Shown: positions 14,843 to 23,854 of the stretch, one piece after another
Position numbering within the stretch: the stretch's first letter is position 1
How the letters are laid out: the number at the start of each line of letters is the position of its first letter
Assembly: GCF_001499995.1 (NCBI RefSeq)
Contig: NZ_LQIU01000034.1
Span: 62,001-126,000 of the forward strand
Direction of reading: 5' to 3'
Origin: Mycobacterium sp. IS-1496
GTDB lineage: Bacteria > Actinomycetota > Actinomycetes > Mycobacteriales > Mycobacteriaceae
Length of the DNA stretch: 64,000 nt
The notes under the pieces: generated by a model
What the model was told of the DNA's origin: nothing
Seen by the model: only the letters and a program-made list of their open reading frames with translations
Database searches by the model: none
Made by a program: the position numbers and the translations under genes

Positions 14843-17800
14843 GTGATCTCCAAAGTCCTGGTCGCCAATCGTGGCGAGATCGCGATCCGAGCGTTCCGCG
14901 CCGCATACGAGATGGGCATCGCCACCGTCGCGGTGTATCCCTACGAGGACCGCAACTCGCTGCACCGCCTCAAGGCCGACGAGTCGTATCAGATCGGCGA
15001 GATGGGACATCCCGTCCGCGCCTATCTCTCGGTCGACGAAATCATCCGGGTCGCCCGGCACGCGGGCGCCGACGCGGTCTATCCCGGGTACGGATTCCTC
15101 TCGGAGAACCCCGAACTCGCGGCCGCCTGCGCGGAAGCCGGCATCACCTTCATCGGCCCCCGGGCCGAACTGCTGGAGCTGACCGGCAACAAGGCGCGGG
15201 CCATCGAGGCCGCACGCGCCGCCGGCCTGCCGGTGCTGCGATCCTCGGCGCCGTCGTCCTCGGTCGACGAGCTGGTCGCCGCGGCCGCCGACATGGAGTT
15301 CCCGGTGTTCGTCAAGGCCGTCTCCGGCGGCGGTGGCCGCGGTATGCGGCGGGTCACCGACCCCGACGCGCTGGCCGAGGCGATCGAGGCGGCCAGCCGG
15401 GAGGCGGAGTCGGCGTTCGGCGATCCGATGGTGTACCTGGAGCAGGCGGTCGTCAGTCCCCGCCACATCGAGGTGCAGATCCTCGCCGACCGGCAGGGCG
15501 ACGTCATGCACCTGTTCGAACGCGACTGCAGTGTGCAGCGGCGCCACCAGAAGGTCATCGAGCTGGCCCCGGCGCCCAACCTCGATCCCGAACTGCGGGA
15601 ACGGATCTGCGCCGACGCGGTGGCCTTCGCGCGTCAGATCGGCTACAGCTACGCCGGCACGGTCGAGTTCCTGCTCGACGAGCGCGGCAGGCACGTCTTC
15701 ATCGAGATGAACCCCCGGATCCAGGTCGAGCACACGGTGACCGAGGAGATCACCGACGTGGACCTGGTGGCGTCGCAGATGCGGATCGCCGACGGGGAGA
15801 CGCTGGCCGACCTCGGGCTGAGCCAGGAGTCGCTGCAGATCCGCGGGGCGGCGATGCAGTGCCGGATCACCACCGAGGACCCGGCCAACGGCTTCCGCCC
15901 CGACACCGGGCGCGTCACCGGCTACCGCTCGCCCGGCGGCGCGGGGATCCGGCTGGACGGCGGCACCGTGCTCGGCGCGGAGATCAGCGCCCACTTCGAC
16001 TCCATGCTGGTGAAACTGACCTGCCGGGGCCGCGATTTCTCCACCGCGGTGGCGCGGGCGCGGCGCGCGCTCGCCGAGTTCCGGGTGCGCGGGGTGTCGA
16101 CGAACATCCCGTTCCTGCAGGCCGTCGTCAACGACCCGGATTTCCGCGCGGGCCGCGTGACCACGTCGTTCATCGACGAGCGGCCCTACCTGCTGACCGC
16201 CCGCACCCCGGCGGACCGGGGCACCAAGATCCTCAACTACCTGGCCGACGTGACCGTCAACCAGCCGCACGGGCCGCGGCCGTCCACGGTGTACCCGCAG
16301 GACAAACTCCCGCAGATCGACCCCGCGGCGCCGCCCCGGCAGGGCAGCAGACAGCGGCTCGTCGAGCTCGGGCCCGAGGGTTTCGCGCGCTGGATGCGTG
16401 ACTCACCGGCGGTCGGGGTGACCGACACCACCTTCCGCGACGCCCACCAGTCGCTGCTGGCCACCCGCATCCGCACGACCGGCCTGCTGATGGTCGCTCC
16501 GCACATCGCCCGCATGACGCCACAGTTGCTCTCGCTCGAGTGCTGGGGCGGCGCAACCTACGATGTCGCACTGCGCTTCCTGAAGGAGGACCCGTGGGAG
16601 CGGCTGGCCGCCCTGCGCGAGGCGGTGCCGAACATCTGTCTGCAGATGCTGCTGCGCGGCCGGAACACGGTGGGCTACACGCCGTATCCGGAGACCGTCA
16701 CCACGGCGTTCGTCGAGGAGGCGACGGCGACCGGCATCGACATCTACCGCATCTTCGACGCGCTCAACAACGTCGAGTCGATGCGTCCGGCCATCGACGC
16801 GGTGCGCGGAACCGGAACGGCCATAGCCGAAGTCGCGATGTCCTACACCGGCGACCTGTCGGATCCGGCGGAGAATCTGTACACGCTGGACTACTACCTG
16901 AAGCTGGCCGACCAGATCGTCGAGGCCGGCGCGCATGTGCTCGCCATCAAGGACATGGCGGGGCTGCTGCGCCCGCAGGCCGCGGCGAAACTGGTCTCGG
17001 CGTTGCGTTCGCGGTTCGATCTGCCGGTGCACGTGCACACCCACGACACCCCCGGCGGTCAGCTGGCCACCTATCTGGCGGCGTGGCAGGCGGGTGCGTC
17101 GGCGGTCGACGGCGCCGCGGCTCCGCTGGCGGGGACGACCAGCCAGCCGGCGCTGAGTTCGATCGTCGCCGCGGCGGCCCACACCGAGTACGACACCGGG
17201 CTGTCTCTGGAAGCGGTCTGCGAACTCGAGCCGTACTGGGAGGCGCTGCGAAAGGTGTACGCGCCCTTCGAAAGTGGGCTTCCCGCGCCGACCGGGCGGG
17301 TCTACCGGCACGAGATCCCCGGCGGCCAGCTGAGCAATCTGCGCCAGCAGGCGATCGCCCTGGGGCTGGGAGACCGGTTCGAGGAGATCGAGGAGGCCTA
17401 CGCGGCCGCCGACCGCATCCTGGGCCGGCTGGTCAAGGTGACCCCGTCGAGCAAGGTGGTCGGTGACCTGGCGCTGGCCCTCGTCGGTGCGGGCGTCACC
17501 GCCGAGGAGTTCGCCGAGGACCCGGCGCGGTTCGACATCCCCGACAGCGTGATCGGTTTCCTCCGAGGCGAACTCGGTGACCCGCCGGGCGGGTGGCCCG
17601 AACCGTTGCGCAGCAAGGCGCTGGCGGGACGCGCCCCGGCCAAACCGGTCGAGGAGCTGTCCGTCGAGGACGAGGCGGTGCTGGCCCAACCGGGCGTCAA
17701 GCGGCAGGCCGCGCTGAACCGGTTGCTGTTCCCGGGCCCCACCAAGGAGTTCGAGGCGCACCGCGACACCTACGGGGACACGTCGCGGTTGAGCGCCAAC

Positions 17801-18226
17801 CAGTTCTTCTACGGCCTGCGTCACGGTGACGAACACCGCGTCGTACTCGAACGTGGCGTGGAACTGCTCATCGGGCTCGAGGCCGTCTCCGATCCGGACG
17901 AACGCGGGATGCGCACGGTGATGTGCATCCTCAACGGGCAGCTACGCCCGGTGCTGGTGCGCGACCACAGCGTCGCGAGCGACGTGCCGACCGCGGAGAA
18001 GGCCGACCGCACCAACCCCGACCACATCGCCGCCCCGTTCGCCGGGGTGGTGACGGTCGGTGTCGACGTCGGCGACACGGTGAGCGCCGGGGAGACCATC
18101 GCGACCATCGAGGCGATGAAGATGGAAGCCGCGATCACCGCACCCAAGGCGGGCACCGTCGACCGGGTCGCGGTCTCGGAGACCGCCCAGGTCGAGGGCG
18201 GCGACCTGCTGGTGGTCGTCAGCTGA
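14843..18226 (+). CDS. pca: Pyruvate carboxylase
   Basis: A 1127-residue single-chain pyruvate carboxylase, the usual length. N-terminal biotin carboxylase (1-450) begins ISKVLVANRGEIAIR and contains the ATP-grasp loop SGGGGRGM and EMNPRIQVEHTVTE. The carboxyltransferase domain (about 525-800) starts GVTDTTFRDAHQSLLATR and has the metal-site HVHTHDT. The biotinyl domain ends the chain with EAMKME, K1093 carrying biotin. It makes oxaloacetate from pyruvate, bicarbonate and ATP to refill the TCA cycle. GTG start; the rsmD reading frame opens at its last codons. Confidence 0.97.
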   Translation: MISKVLVANRGEIAIRAFRAAYEMGIATVAVYPYEDRNSLHRLKADESYQIGEMGHPVRAYLSVDEIIRVARHAGADAVYPGYGFLSENPELAAACAEAGITFIGPRAELLELTGNKARAIEAARAAGLPVLRSSAPSSSVDELVAAAADMEFPVFVKAVSGGGGRGMRRVTDPDALAEAIEAASREAESAFGDPMVYLEQAVVSPRHIEVQILADRQGDVMHLFERDCSVQRRHQKVIELAPAPNLDPELRERICADAVAFARQIGYSYAGTVEFLLDERGRHVFIEMNPRIQVEHTVTEEITDVDLVASQMRIADGETLADLGLSQESLQIRGAAMQCRITTEDPANGFRPDTGRVTGYRSPGGAGIRLDGGTVLGAEISAHFDSMLVKLTCRGRDFSTAVARARRALAEFRVRGVSTNIPFLQAVVNDPDFRAGRVTTSFIDERPYLLTARTPADRGTKILNYLADVTVNQPHGPRPSTVYPQDKLPQIDPAAPPRQGSRQRLVELGPEGFARWMRDSPAVGVTDTTFRDAHQSLLATRIRTTGLLMVAPHIARMTPQLLSLECWGGATYDVALRFLKEDPWERLAALREAVPNICLQMLLRGRNTVGYTPYPETVTTAFVEEATATGIDIYRIFDALNNVESMRPAIDAVRGTGTAIAEVAMSYTGDLSDPAENLYTLDYYLKLADQIVEAGAHVLAIKDMAGLLRPQAAAKLVSALRSRFDLPVHVHTHDTPGGQLATYLAAWQAGASAVDGAAAPLAGTTSQPALSSIVAAAAHTEYDTGLSLEAVCELEPYWEALRKVYAPFESGLPAPTGRVYRHEIPGGQLSNLRQQAIALGLGDRFEEIEEAYAAADRILGRLVKVTPSSKVVGDLALALVGAGVTAEEFAEDPARFDIPDSVIGFLRGELGDPPGGWPEPLRSKALAGRAPAKPVEELSVEDEAVLAQPGVKRQAALNRLLFPGPTKEFEAHRDTYGDTSRLSANQFFYGLRHGDEHRVVLERGVELLIGLEAVSDPDERGMRTVMCILNGQLRPVLVRDHSVASDVPTAEKADRTNPDHIAAPFAGVVTVGVDVGDTVSAGETIATIEAMKMEAAITAPKAGTVDRVAVSETAQVEGGDLLVVVS

Positions 18227-18780
18227 CCCGGATCATCGCCGGGGCACTCGGGGGCCGCCGGATCTCGGTGCCGCCCAGGGGAACCCGTCCGACGTCCGAC
18301 CGGGTGCGCGAAGCGCTGTTCAACGTGCTCGACGCGCGGCTGCACTTCGACGGCATCACGGTGCTCGACCTGTACGCCGGATCGGGAGCCCTTGGGCTGG
18401 AGGCGATTTCGCGGGGTGCCGCGCACGCGGTGCTCGTCGAGCAGGACCACCGCGCAGCCGGGACGATCAGCCGCAACGTCGCCGAACTCGGGGTCGGCGC
18501 CGCGGTCGAGGTGCGGCGCGCCCCGGTGGCGGCCGTGCTGGCCGGCGGTGCGGACCGGCCGGTGGACCTGGTGCTGGCCGACCCGCCCTACGACGTGCCC
18601 GACAGCGAGGTGGAGGCGCTGCTCGCGGCGCTCGACGCGCACGGCTGGGCGCATCACGGCACGGTCGCCGTCATCGAGCGGCGGGCGTCGGGCACCGACC
18701 TGCGATGGCCCCCGCGTTGGTCGCCGTGGCCGTCGCGGCGCTACGGCGATACCCGGCTGGACATGGCCGAATGCGACTGA
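18223..18780 (+). CDS. rsmD: 16S rRNA (guanine966-N2)-methyltransferase, apparent CTG start
   Basis: About 185 residues. N-terminal TRIIAGALGGRRISVPP is the conserved RsmD opening; then TSDRVREALFNVL, the SAM site VLDLYAGSGALGLEA, and the catalytic DLVLADPPYD. It methylates G966 of 16S rRNA. The conserved N-terminus begins directly at ACC 18226, and no ATG, GTG or TTG lies in frame immediately before it; the codon there is CTG at 18223, overlapping the pca stop as CTGA. The next possible start, GTG at about 18268, would remove the conserved RIIAG segment. I therefore propose a CTG start coupled to pca translation. Other annotations may choose a longer or shorter form. Confidence 0.85.
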   Translation: MTRIIAGALGGRRISVPPRGTRPTSDRVREALFNVLDARLHFDGITVLDLYAGSGALGLEAISRGAAHAVLVEQDHRAAGTISRNVAELGVGAAVEVRRAPVAAVLAGGADRPVDLVLADPPYDVPDSEVEALLAALDAHGWAHHGTVAVIERRASGTDLRWPPRWSPWPSRRYGDTRLDMAECD

Positions 18781-18816
18781 TGTGACGCCTGTGGTGATCA
18801 GGTACCGTCGTCACCC

Positions 18817-19293
18817 ATGAGTGGCGCGGTGTGTCCTGGCTCGTTCGACCCGGTGACCCTCGGCCACGTCGACATCTTCGAGCGGGCCGCGGCGCAGTTC
18901 GACGAGGTCGTCGTCGCGGTGCTGGTCAACCCGAACAAGAAGGGCATGTTCGATCTCGACGAGCGGATCGAGATGATCGCCGAGTCGACCGCGCATCTGC
19001 CGAATCTGCGGATCGAGTCGGGTCAGGGACTCGTCGTCGACTTCGTGCGGGCACGCGGGCTGACCGCGATCGTCAAGGGTCTGCGCAGCAGCACCGACTT
19101 CGAATACGAACTGCAGATGGCGCAGATGAACAAGCACGTCGCAGGCGTCGACACCTTCTTCATCGCCTCCACCCCGCAGTACTCGTTCGTATCGTCGTCG
19201 CTGGCGAAGGAGGTCGCCACGCTCGGTGGTGACGTGTCGGCGCTGCTGCCGGAGGCCGTGAACGTGCGGTTGCGGGCGAAACTGCGGGGTTGA
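18817..19293 (+). CDS. coaD: Phosphopantetheine adenylyltransferase
   Basis: A 158-residue enzyme, standard size. CPGSFDPVTLGHVDIFERA carries the nucleotidyl-transferase (T/H)xGH motif; VKGLRSSTDFEYELQMAQMN and STPQYSFVSSSLAKEVA are typical CoaD signatures. It joins ATP and 4'-phosphopantetheine to dephospho-CoA in coenzyme A synthesis, working as a hexamer in the cytosol. It follows rsmD by 36 bp, the common rsmD-coaD pairing. Confidence 0.97.
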   Translation: MSGAVCPGSFDPVTLGHVDIFERAAAQFDEVVVAVLVNPNKKGMFDLDERIEMIAESTAHLPNLRIESGQGLVVDFVRARGLTAIVKGLRSSTDFEYELQMAQMNKHVAGVDTFFIASTPQYSFVSSSLAKEVATLGGDVSALLPEAVNVRLRAKLRG

Positions 19294-19372
19294 GCGGAAT
19301 CCGCCAGGGGTAGGACTGCGGGTGGCGCGCCAGCCCATCAGCGCCGCCCAGCTCACTTCGGAGGTTTTCGCC

Positions 19373-19939
19373 ATGGTTGAAACGTTCGTTCAGTCGACCG
19401 ACGACGTCGTCCGGTTCCTCAAAGATCAGCACAACCTCATCAAGGACCTGTTCGAGGAGGTGTTCTCGGCGTCCTCGGACGAGGCGCGGGAGAAGGCCTT
19501 CACCGAACTGCGCCAGCTCCTCGCCGTCCACGAGACCGCCGAGGAGATGGTGGTGCACCCGCGGGCGCGCCAGGAGATCAAAGCGGGGGACGAGGTCGTC
19601 GACGCCAGGCTGGCCGAGGAGCACGATGCCAAGGAACAGCTGTCCAAACTCGAGGGGATGGACTTCGGCTCGCAGGAGTTCCTGACCGAACTCACCTCGT
19701 TCCGCGATGCGGTCGTTCAGCACGCCGAGCTCGAAGAGCTCGAGGAGTTCGACAAACTGCAGCGTGAACTCGACGCCGACGATCTCAAGCGGCTGGCGTC
19801 GGCGGTGCGGGCGGCGGAGGCGATCGCCCCGACCCGGCCGCATCCCGGGGTGGAGTCGGCGAAGCTGAACTTCGCGGTCGGGCCCTTCGCGTCGATGATC
19901 GACCGGGCCAGGGACATCATCGGGGCCGCACTGCGCTGA
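19373..19939 (+). CDS. Haemerythrin-like HHE-domain protein
   Basis: A 188-residue helical protein. The haemerythrin iron-ligand pattern is present: DQHNLIKDLFEEV (His), HETAEEMVVHPRAR (H-x3-E-x4-H), EEHDAKEQL (E-H-x3) and QHAELEELEEF (H-x4-E). It probably binds a di-iron centre for O2, NO or peroxide chemistry. The place, between coaD and sepIVA, matches M. smegmatis MSMEG_2415, a haemerythrin-like protein linked to peroxide response. I start at ATG 19373 because GAGG lies 8 nt upstream and the haemerythrin pattern follows directly; a longer frame to 19322 lacks support. Confidence 0.88.
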   Translation: MVETFVQSTDDVVRFLKDQHNLIKDLFEEVFSASSDEAREKAFTELRQLLAVHETAEEMVVHPRARQEIKAGDEVVDARLAEEHDAKEQLSKLEGMDFGSQEFLTELTSFRDAVVQHAELEELEEFDKLQRELDADDLKRLASAVRAAEAIAPTRPHPGVESAKLNFAVGPFASMIDRARDIIGAALR

Positions 19940-20083
19940 GCGTGCCGGACCACTTGACATAACCTCGGTACCAACCCGTGCCAAACGTGCCTGGCCGGAG
20001 CGACACACCGGCGCGGGAAGCCGAGTCACAGGCGTAACACCAGGCACACTGGTAACCAACAACTACGCCTGGAGGGTGTTGCC

Positions 20084-20821
20084 GTGTACCGAGTTTTTGA
20101 AGCGCTCGACGAACTGGGCGCGATCGTCGAAGAAGCCCGCGGCGTGCCGATGACCGCAGGGTGCGTCGTCCCTCGCGGCGACGTCCTGGAGTTGATCGAC
20201 GACATCAAAGACGCCATCCCCGGTGAACTCGACGACGCCCAGGACGTGCTCGACGCCCGCGACTCCATGCTGCGCGACGCCAAGGAGCACTCGGAGTCGA
20301 TGGTGACCAACGCGCGCGCCGAGGCCGAGTCGATGGTCAACCATGCCCGTGCCGAGGCCGACCGCCTGCTCGCCGACGCCAAGGCCCAGGCCGACCGGAT
20401 GGTCGGGGAGGCCCGTCAGCACAGCGAGCGCATGGTGGGCGAGGCGCGCGAGGAGGCCTCCCGGGTGATGGCCACCGCCAAACGCGAATACGACGCCAGC
20501 ACCGGGCGGGCCAAGTCCGAGGCCGACCGGCTGATCGAGAGCGGCAACCTCGCCTACGAGAAGGCCGTCCAGGAAGGCATCAAGGAGCAGCAGCGCCTGG
20601 TGTCGCAGACCGAGATCGTGTCCACCGCCACCGCCGAGGCCACCCGGCTCATCGACGCCGCCCACGCCGAGGCGGACCGGCTGCGCGGCGAATGCGACAT
20701 CTACGTCGACAGCAAACTCGCCGAGTTCGAGGACTTCCTCAACGGCACGCTGCGGTCGGTCGGCCGCGGCCGCCATCAGCTGCGCACCGCGGCCGGCACG
20801 CACGACTACGCGGCTCGCTGA
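20084..20821 (+). CDS. sepIVA: Septation protein SepIVA (DivIVA-domain coiled coil)
   Basis: A 245-residue, strongly coiled-coil protein. The N-terminal MYRVFEALDELGAIVEEARG and VPRGDVLELIDDIKDAIPGEL match SepIVA (Rv2927c / MSMEG_2416), an essential mycobacterial cell-division protein with a DivIVA-like segment. Residues about 55-235 are heptad-rich and contain tandem A-[ED]-AD-R-L-type repeats (ARAEAESMVNHARAEADRL, AKAQADRMVGEARQHSERM). GTG start with GGAGGG upstream. It binds near the septum and the intracellular membrane domain with other divisome parts; here it is preceded by a 144-bp intergenic stretch that should hold its promoter (a TTGACA hexamer at 19954 is the only candidate I see). 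Confidence 0.93.
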   Translation: MYRVFEALDELGAIVEEARGVPMTAGCVVPRGDVLELIDDIKDAIPGELDDAQDVLDARDSMLRDAKEHSESMVTNARAEAESMVNHARAEADRLLADAKAQADRMVGEARQHSERMVGEAREEASRVMATAKREYDASTGRAKSEADRLIESGNLAYEKAVQEGIKEQQRLVSQTEIVSTATAEATRLIDAAHAEADRLRGECDIYVDSKLAEFEDFLNGTLRSVGRGRHQLRTAAGTHDYAAR

Positions 20822-20877
20822 GCGGGACGACCCCGGTGCGCCGGTGGGCACGCACACCCGCGCCGTAGGATCGAGGG

Positions 20878-21444
20878 ATGTCCACGCACAGGGCAGCACG
20901 ATCGCCGCTCGTGCTCGATATCTCGCGGCTGGGCCGGCGGCCCGGCTCGATGATGACCTTCCACGAGACCGTCCCGAGTCCGTCACGGATCGGGCTCGAC
21001 CTGATCGGCATCGCCGAGGGCGCCCCGCTGACCCTCGACCTGCAGGTCCAGTCGGTGTCCGAAGGCGCGCTGGTCACCGGCACGGTGGCGGCGCCCACGG
21101 CCGGTGAATGCGCGCGATGCCTGACCCCGCTGACCGGTGAGGTCGAGATCGAGCTGACCGAGTTGTACGCGTATCCCGACAGCACCACCGACGCCACCAC
21201 CGACGAGGACGAGGTGGCCCGCGTCGGCGCCAACGGGGTGCCCGACACGATCGATCTCGAACAGCCGATCATCGACGCGGTCGGACTGGCGCTGCCGTTC
21301 GCGCCGTTGTGCGGCCCCGACTGTGCGGGACTGTGCGCCGAATGCGGTATCGCGCTGGCCACCGCCGAACCCGGTCACCACCACGACACGATCGACCCGC
21401 GCTGGGCGAAGCTCGCCGGGTTGCTGGATCGAGAAGAGAAGTGA
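20878..21444 (+). CDS. DUF177/YceD family protein
   Basis: A 188-residue protein of the YceD (DUF177) family, in many bacteria linked to 23S rRNA biogenesis or to rpmF. It shows SVSEGALVTGTVAAPTAGECARCLTPL and FAPLCGPDCAGLCAECG, two cysteine pairs that could bind zinc. It overlaps the rnc start by 4 nt (GTGA), so it belongs to the RNA-processing cluster. rpmF, its usual partner elsewhere, is not next to it here, as expected in mycobacteria. Exact function is unsettled. Confidence 0.9.
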   Translation: MSTHRAARSPLVLDISRLGRRPGSMMTFHETVPSPSRIGLDLIGIAEGAPLTLDLQVQSVSEGALVTGTVAAPTAGECARCLTPLTGEVEIELTELYAYPDSTTDATTDEDEVARVGANGVPDTIDLEQPIIDAVGLALPFAPLCGPDCAGLCAECGIALATAEPGHHHDTIDPRWAKLAGLLDREEK

Positions 21445-22145
21445 CACTGGACCGTTCGCCGTTGCTGGCGGCGCTCGGGGTGATACTGCCCGACGATCTG
21501 CTCACCGTGGCGCTGACCCATCGCAGCTACTCCTACGAGCACGGCGGCCTGCCCACCAACGAACGGCTGGAGTTCCTGGGCGACGCGGTCCTCGGGCTGA
21601 CCATCACCGAGGAACTCTTCCACCGCCACCCCGACCGCTCCGAGGGGGACCTGGCCAAACTGCGGGCCAGCATCGTCAACACCCAGGCGCTCGCCGACGT
21701 CGGGCGCACACTGTCCGACAAAGGCCTGGGGGCCTACCTGCTGCTGGGGAAGGGCGAGGAGAACTCCGGCGGCGCGGACAAGTCGAGCATCCTGGCCGAC
21801 GGGGTCGAATCCCTGCTCGGCGCAATCTATGTCGAGCACGGGCTCACCGTCACCCGCGAGGTCATTCTGCGGTTGTTCGCCGGTCTGCTGGCCACCGCAC
21901 CCACGTTGGGCGCCGGTCTGGACTGGAAGAGCAGCCTGCAGGAACTCACCGCCGCCCGCGGGCTCGGCGCACCGCACTACGTCGTCACCTCGACCGGACC
22001 GGACCACGATAAGGAGTTCACCGCCACGGTGCTGGTCACCGACACCGAATACGGCAGGGGCGTGGGACGCACCAAGAAGGAAGCCGAGCTCAAGGCCGCC
22101 GCGGCCGCGTGGACCGCGCTGTCCGCCACGGACGTCGACGCCTAG
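21441..22145 (+). CDS. rnc: Ribonuclease III
   Basis: A 234-residue RNase III. The nuclease domain has LTHRSYSYEHGG, the signature NERLEFLGDAVLGL, and ESLLGAIYVEHG with its metal-binding acidic residue; the double-stranded RNA-binding domain occupies about 160-225 (DWKSSLQELTAARG ... KKEAELKAAAAAW). It cuts double-stranded RNA in rRNA precursors and mRNAs. The GTG start at 21441 overlaps the DUF177 stop; a longer frame from 21309 runs through DUF177 and is rejected. mutM follows after 6 bp. Confidence 0.96.
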   Translation: MTLDRSPLLAALGVILPDDLLTVALTHRSYSYEHGGLPTNERLEFLGDAVLGLTITEELFHRHPDRSEGDLAKLRASIVNTQALADVGRTLSDKGLGAYLLLGKGEENSGGADKSSILADGVESLLGAIYVEHGLTVTREVILRLFAGLLATAPTLGAGLDWKSSLQELTAARGLGAPHYVVTSTGPDHDKEFTATVLVTDTEYGRGVGRTKKEAELKAAAAAWTALSATDVDA

Positions 22146-22151
22146 CCGTCC

Positions 22152-23012
22152 ATGCCCGAACTGCCCGAGGTCGAGGTCGTCCGGCGGGGTCTGGACGCCC
22201 ACGTCACCGGTAAGACGATCGCCGCGGTGCGGGTGCACCATCCGCGGGCGGTACGCCGCCACGAAGCGGGGCCTGCCGACCTGACGGCCAGGCTTTTGGG
22301 CACGCGCATCACCGGGACCGGACGGCGGGGCAAGTACCTGTGGCTGACCCTCGACGACGGGGATGCGGCGCTGGTGGTGCACCTCGGGATGAGCGGGCAG
22401 ATGCTGCTCGGGCCGATCCCGAAGGCCGATCACCTGCGGATCGCGGCGTTGCTCGACGACGGGACCGCGCTGAGCTTCGTCGACCAGCGCACGTTCGGTG
22501 GCTGGCTGCTCGCCGACCTGGTCACCGTCGCCGGCACCGACGTCCCGGTGCCGGTCGCGCACGTCGCCCGCGATCCGCTCGACCCGCTGTTCGACCGCGA
22601 CGCCGTCGTGAAAGTGTTGCGCGGCAAGCATTCCGAGATCAAGCGGCAGTTGCTCGACCAGACCGTCGTATCGGGGATCGGCAACATCTACGCCGACGAG
22701 GCGCTGTGGCGGGCCAAGGTCAACGGGGCCCGGTTGGCCTCGGCGCTGACTCGGCCCAAGCTCGCCGAACTGCTCGATGCGGCGGCCGAGGTGATGACCG
22801 AGGCGCTCGGTCAGGGCGGGACGTCGTTCGACTCGCTCTACGTCAACGTCAACGGCGAATCCGGATACTTCGACCGGTCGCTGGACGCCTACGGCCGCGA
22901 GGGTGAGCCGTGCCGGCGCTGCGGGGCGATCATGCGGCGCGAGAAGTTCATGAACCGCTCGTCGTTCTACTGCCCACGCTGCCAGCCCCGCCCGCGGATC
23001 CGGCGCGGCTAG
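22152..23012 (+). CDS. mutM: Formamidopyrimidine-DNA glycosylase (Fpg/MutM)
   Basis: A 286-residue DNA repair glycosylase. The protein starts with the catalytic PELPEVEVVRRGL (Pro2, Glu3), has the H2TH motif SGIGNIYADEALW, and ends with a zinc finger CRRCGAIMRREKFMNRSSFYCPRC. It removes 8-oxoguanine and related lesions. The order rnc-mutM before smc is a conserved mycobacterial arrangement (Rv2925c-Rv2924c). Confidence 0.97.
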   Translation: MPELPEVEVVRRGLDAHVTGKTIAAVRVHHPRAVRRHEAGPADLTARLLGTRITGTGRRGKYLWLTLDDGDAALVVHLGMSGQMLLGPIPKADHLRIAALLDDGTALSFVDQRTFGGWLLADLVTVAGTDVPVPVAHVARDPLDPLFDRDAVVKVLRGKHSEIKRQLLDQTVVSGIGNIYADEALWRAKVNGARLASALTRPKLAELLDAAAEVMTEALGQGGTSFDSLYVNVNGESGYFDRSLDAYGREGEPCRRCGAIMRREKFMNRSSFYCPRCQPRPRIRRG

Positions 23013-23018
23013 TTTGTG

Positions 23019-23080
23019 CGCGCCTCGCGCCTCGCGCCTCGCGCTTAGCGCCTCGCGCCTCGCGCCTCGCGCCTCGCGCC
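23019..23080. repeat. Tandem heptamer repeat (GCGCCTC)n
   Basis: Just after the mutM stop the 7-mer GCGCCTC occurs three times, then a variant GCGCTTA, then four more times plus a partial unit. The array runs straight into the 64-bp interspersed repeat at 23078. Seven-base periodicity without selection for codons suggests a variable-number tandem repeat. Confidence 0.9.
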
Positions 23081-23141
23081 GAGATCGACGTTTTGCCCGC
23101 AGCGACTCGCACTTTTCCGCCCGTTTGTTCGTATGGGCGAA
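23078..23141. repeat. 64-bp interspersed repeat, copy 1
   Basis: This segment aligns without gaps to 27486-27549. The blocks GCCGAGATCGACGT, CTCGCACTTT, CGCCCGT, TGTTCGT and GGCGAA are shared with identical spacing. It ends 10 bp before the osmC-like start, so it forms the 5' region of that operon. See copy 2. Confidence 0.8.
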
Positions 23142-23151
23142 GATGGGGACC

Positions 23152-23568
23152 ATGACGGATCTGTGGGTGGAGCGCACGGGGGTGCGCCGCTATACGGGGC
23201 GCAGCTCACGCGGCGCGGAGGTGTTGGTCGGCTCGGAGGACGTCGAGGGGGTGTTCACCCCCGGCGAGCTGATGAAGATCGCGCTGGCGGCCTGCAGCGG
23301 GATGAGCAGCGATCAACCGCTGCGCCGCAGGCTGGGCGACGACTATCCGGCGACCATCCGCGTCTCCGGTCCGGCCGACCGCGAGCTGGAGCGCTATCCG
23401 TTGCTCGAGGAGTCGCTGGAGATCGACCTCTCCGGCCTGTCCGACACCGAGGTGGCCCGCCTGCTGACCGTCGTGGAACGCGCCGTCGACCAGGTCTGCA
23501 CCGTCGGGCGCACGCTCAAATCGGGCACCAAGGTCACCTTCGAGGTCAAGAATGTCGGCCGGGCCTGA
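23152..23568 (+). CDS. OsmC-family protein
   Basis: A 138-residue OsmC/Ohr-type protein matching Rv2923c in position. TDLWVERTGVRRYTGRSSRGAEVLVG and FTPGELMKIALAACSGMSSD show the family's first conserved cysteine (AAC); the second appears in VDQVCTVGRTLKSG. Such proteins reduce organic peroxides with a Cys pair. I start at ATG 23152, just after the repeat; the upstream frame to 23014 is made of the heptamer repeat and is not coding. It overlaps acyP by 17 nt. Confidence 0.88.
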   Translation: MTDLWVERTGVRRYTGRSSRGAEVLVGSEDVEGVFTPGELMKIALAACSGMSSDQPLRRRLGDDYPATIRVSGPADRELERYPLLEESLEIDLSGLSDTEVARLLTVVERAVDQVCTVGRTLKSGTKVTFEVKNVGRA

Positions 23569-23839
23569 CGACGTCCGCCTGACGGCCTGGGTGCACGGCC
23601 GCGTCCAGGGCGTGGGTTTCCGCTGGTGGACGCGCTCGCGGGCGCTCGAACTGGGGCTGAGCGGGTTCGCCGCCAACAAACCGGACGGCCGGGTGCAGGT
23701 GGTCGCCCAGGGGCCGCGCCCGGCGTGTGAGCGCCTGCTCGGCCAGCTCGAGGGCGGTGACACACCGGGACGGGTCGACAAGGTCATCGCCGACTGGTCG
23801 GACGCGCGCGAGCAGATCACCGGATTCGACGAGCGCTAG
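23552..23839 (+). CDS. acyP: Acylphosphatase
   Basis: A 95-residue protein with the acylphosphatase signature VHGRVQGVGFRWWT (catalytic Arg in GFR) and the substrate Asn in GFAANKPDGRVQV. It hydrolyses the carboxyl-phosphate bond of acyl phosphates. It starts inside the osmC-like gene and is followed 15 bp later by smc, as in M. tuberculosis (Rv2922A before Rv2922c). Confidence 0.95.
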   Translation: MSAGPDDVRLTAWVHGRVQGVGFRWWTRSRALELGLSGFAANKPDGRVQVVAQGPRPACERLLGQLEGGDTPGRVDKVIADWSDAREQITGFDER

Positions 23840-23854
23840 GTAGTCTGGCACGTC

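Noticed and set aside
23019..23080. CRISPR array
   Set aside because: Units are 7 bp with no spacers and no cas genes anywhere in the window.
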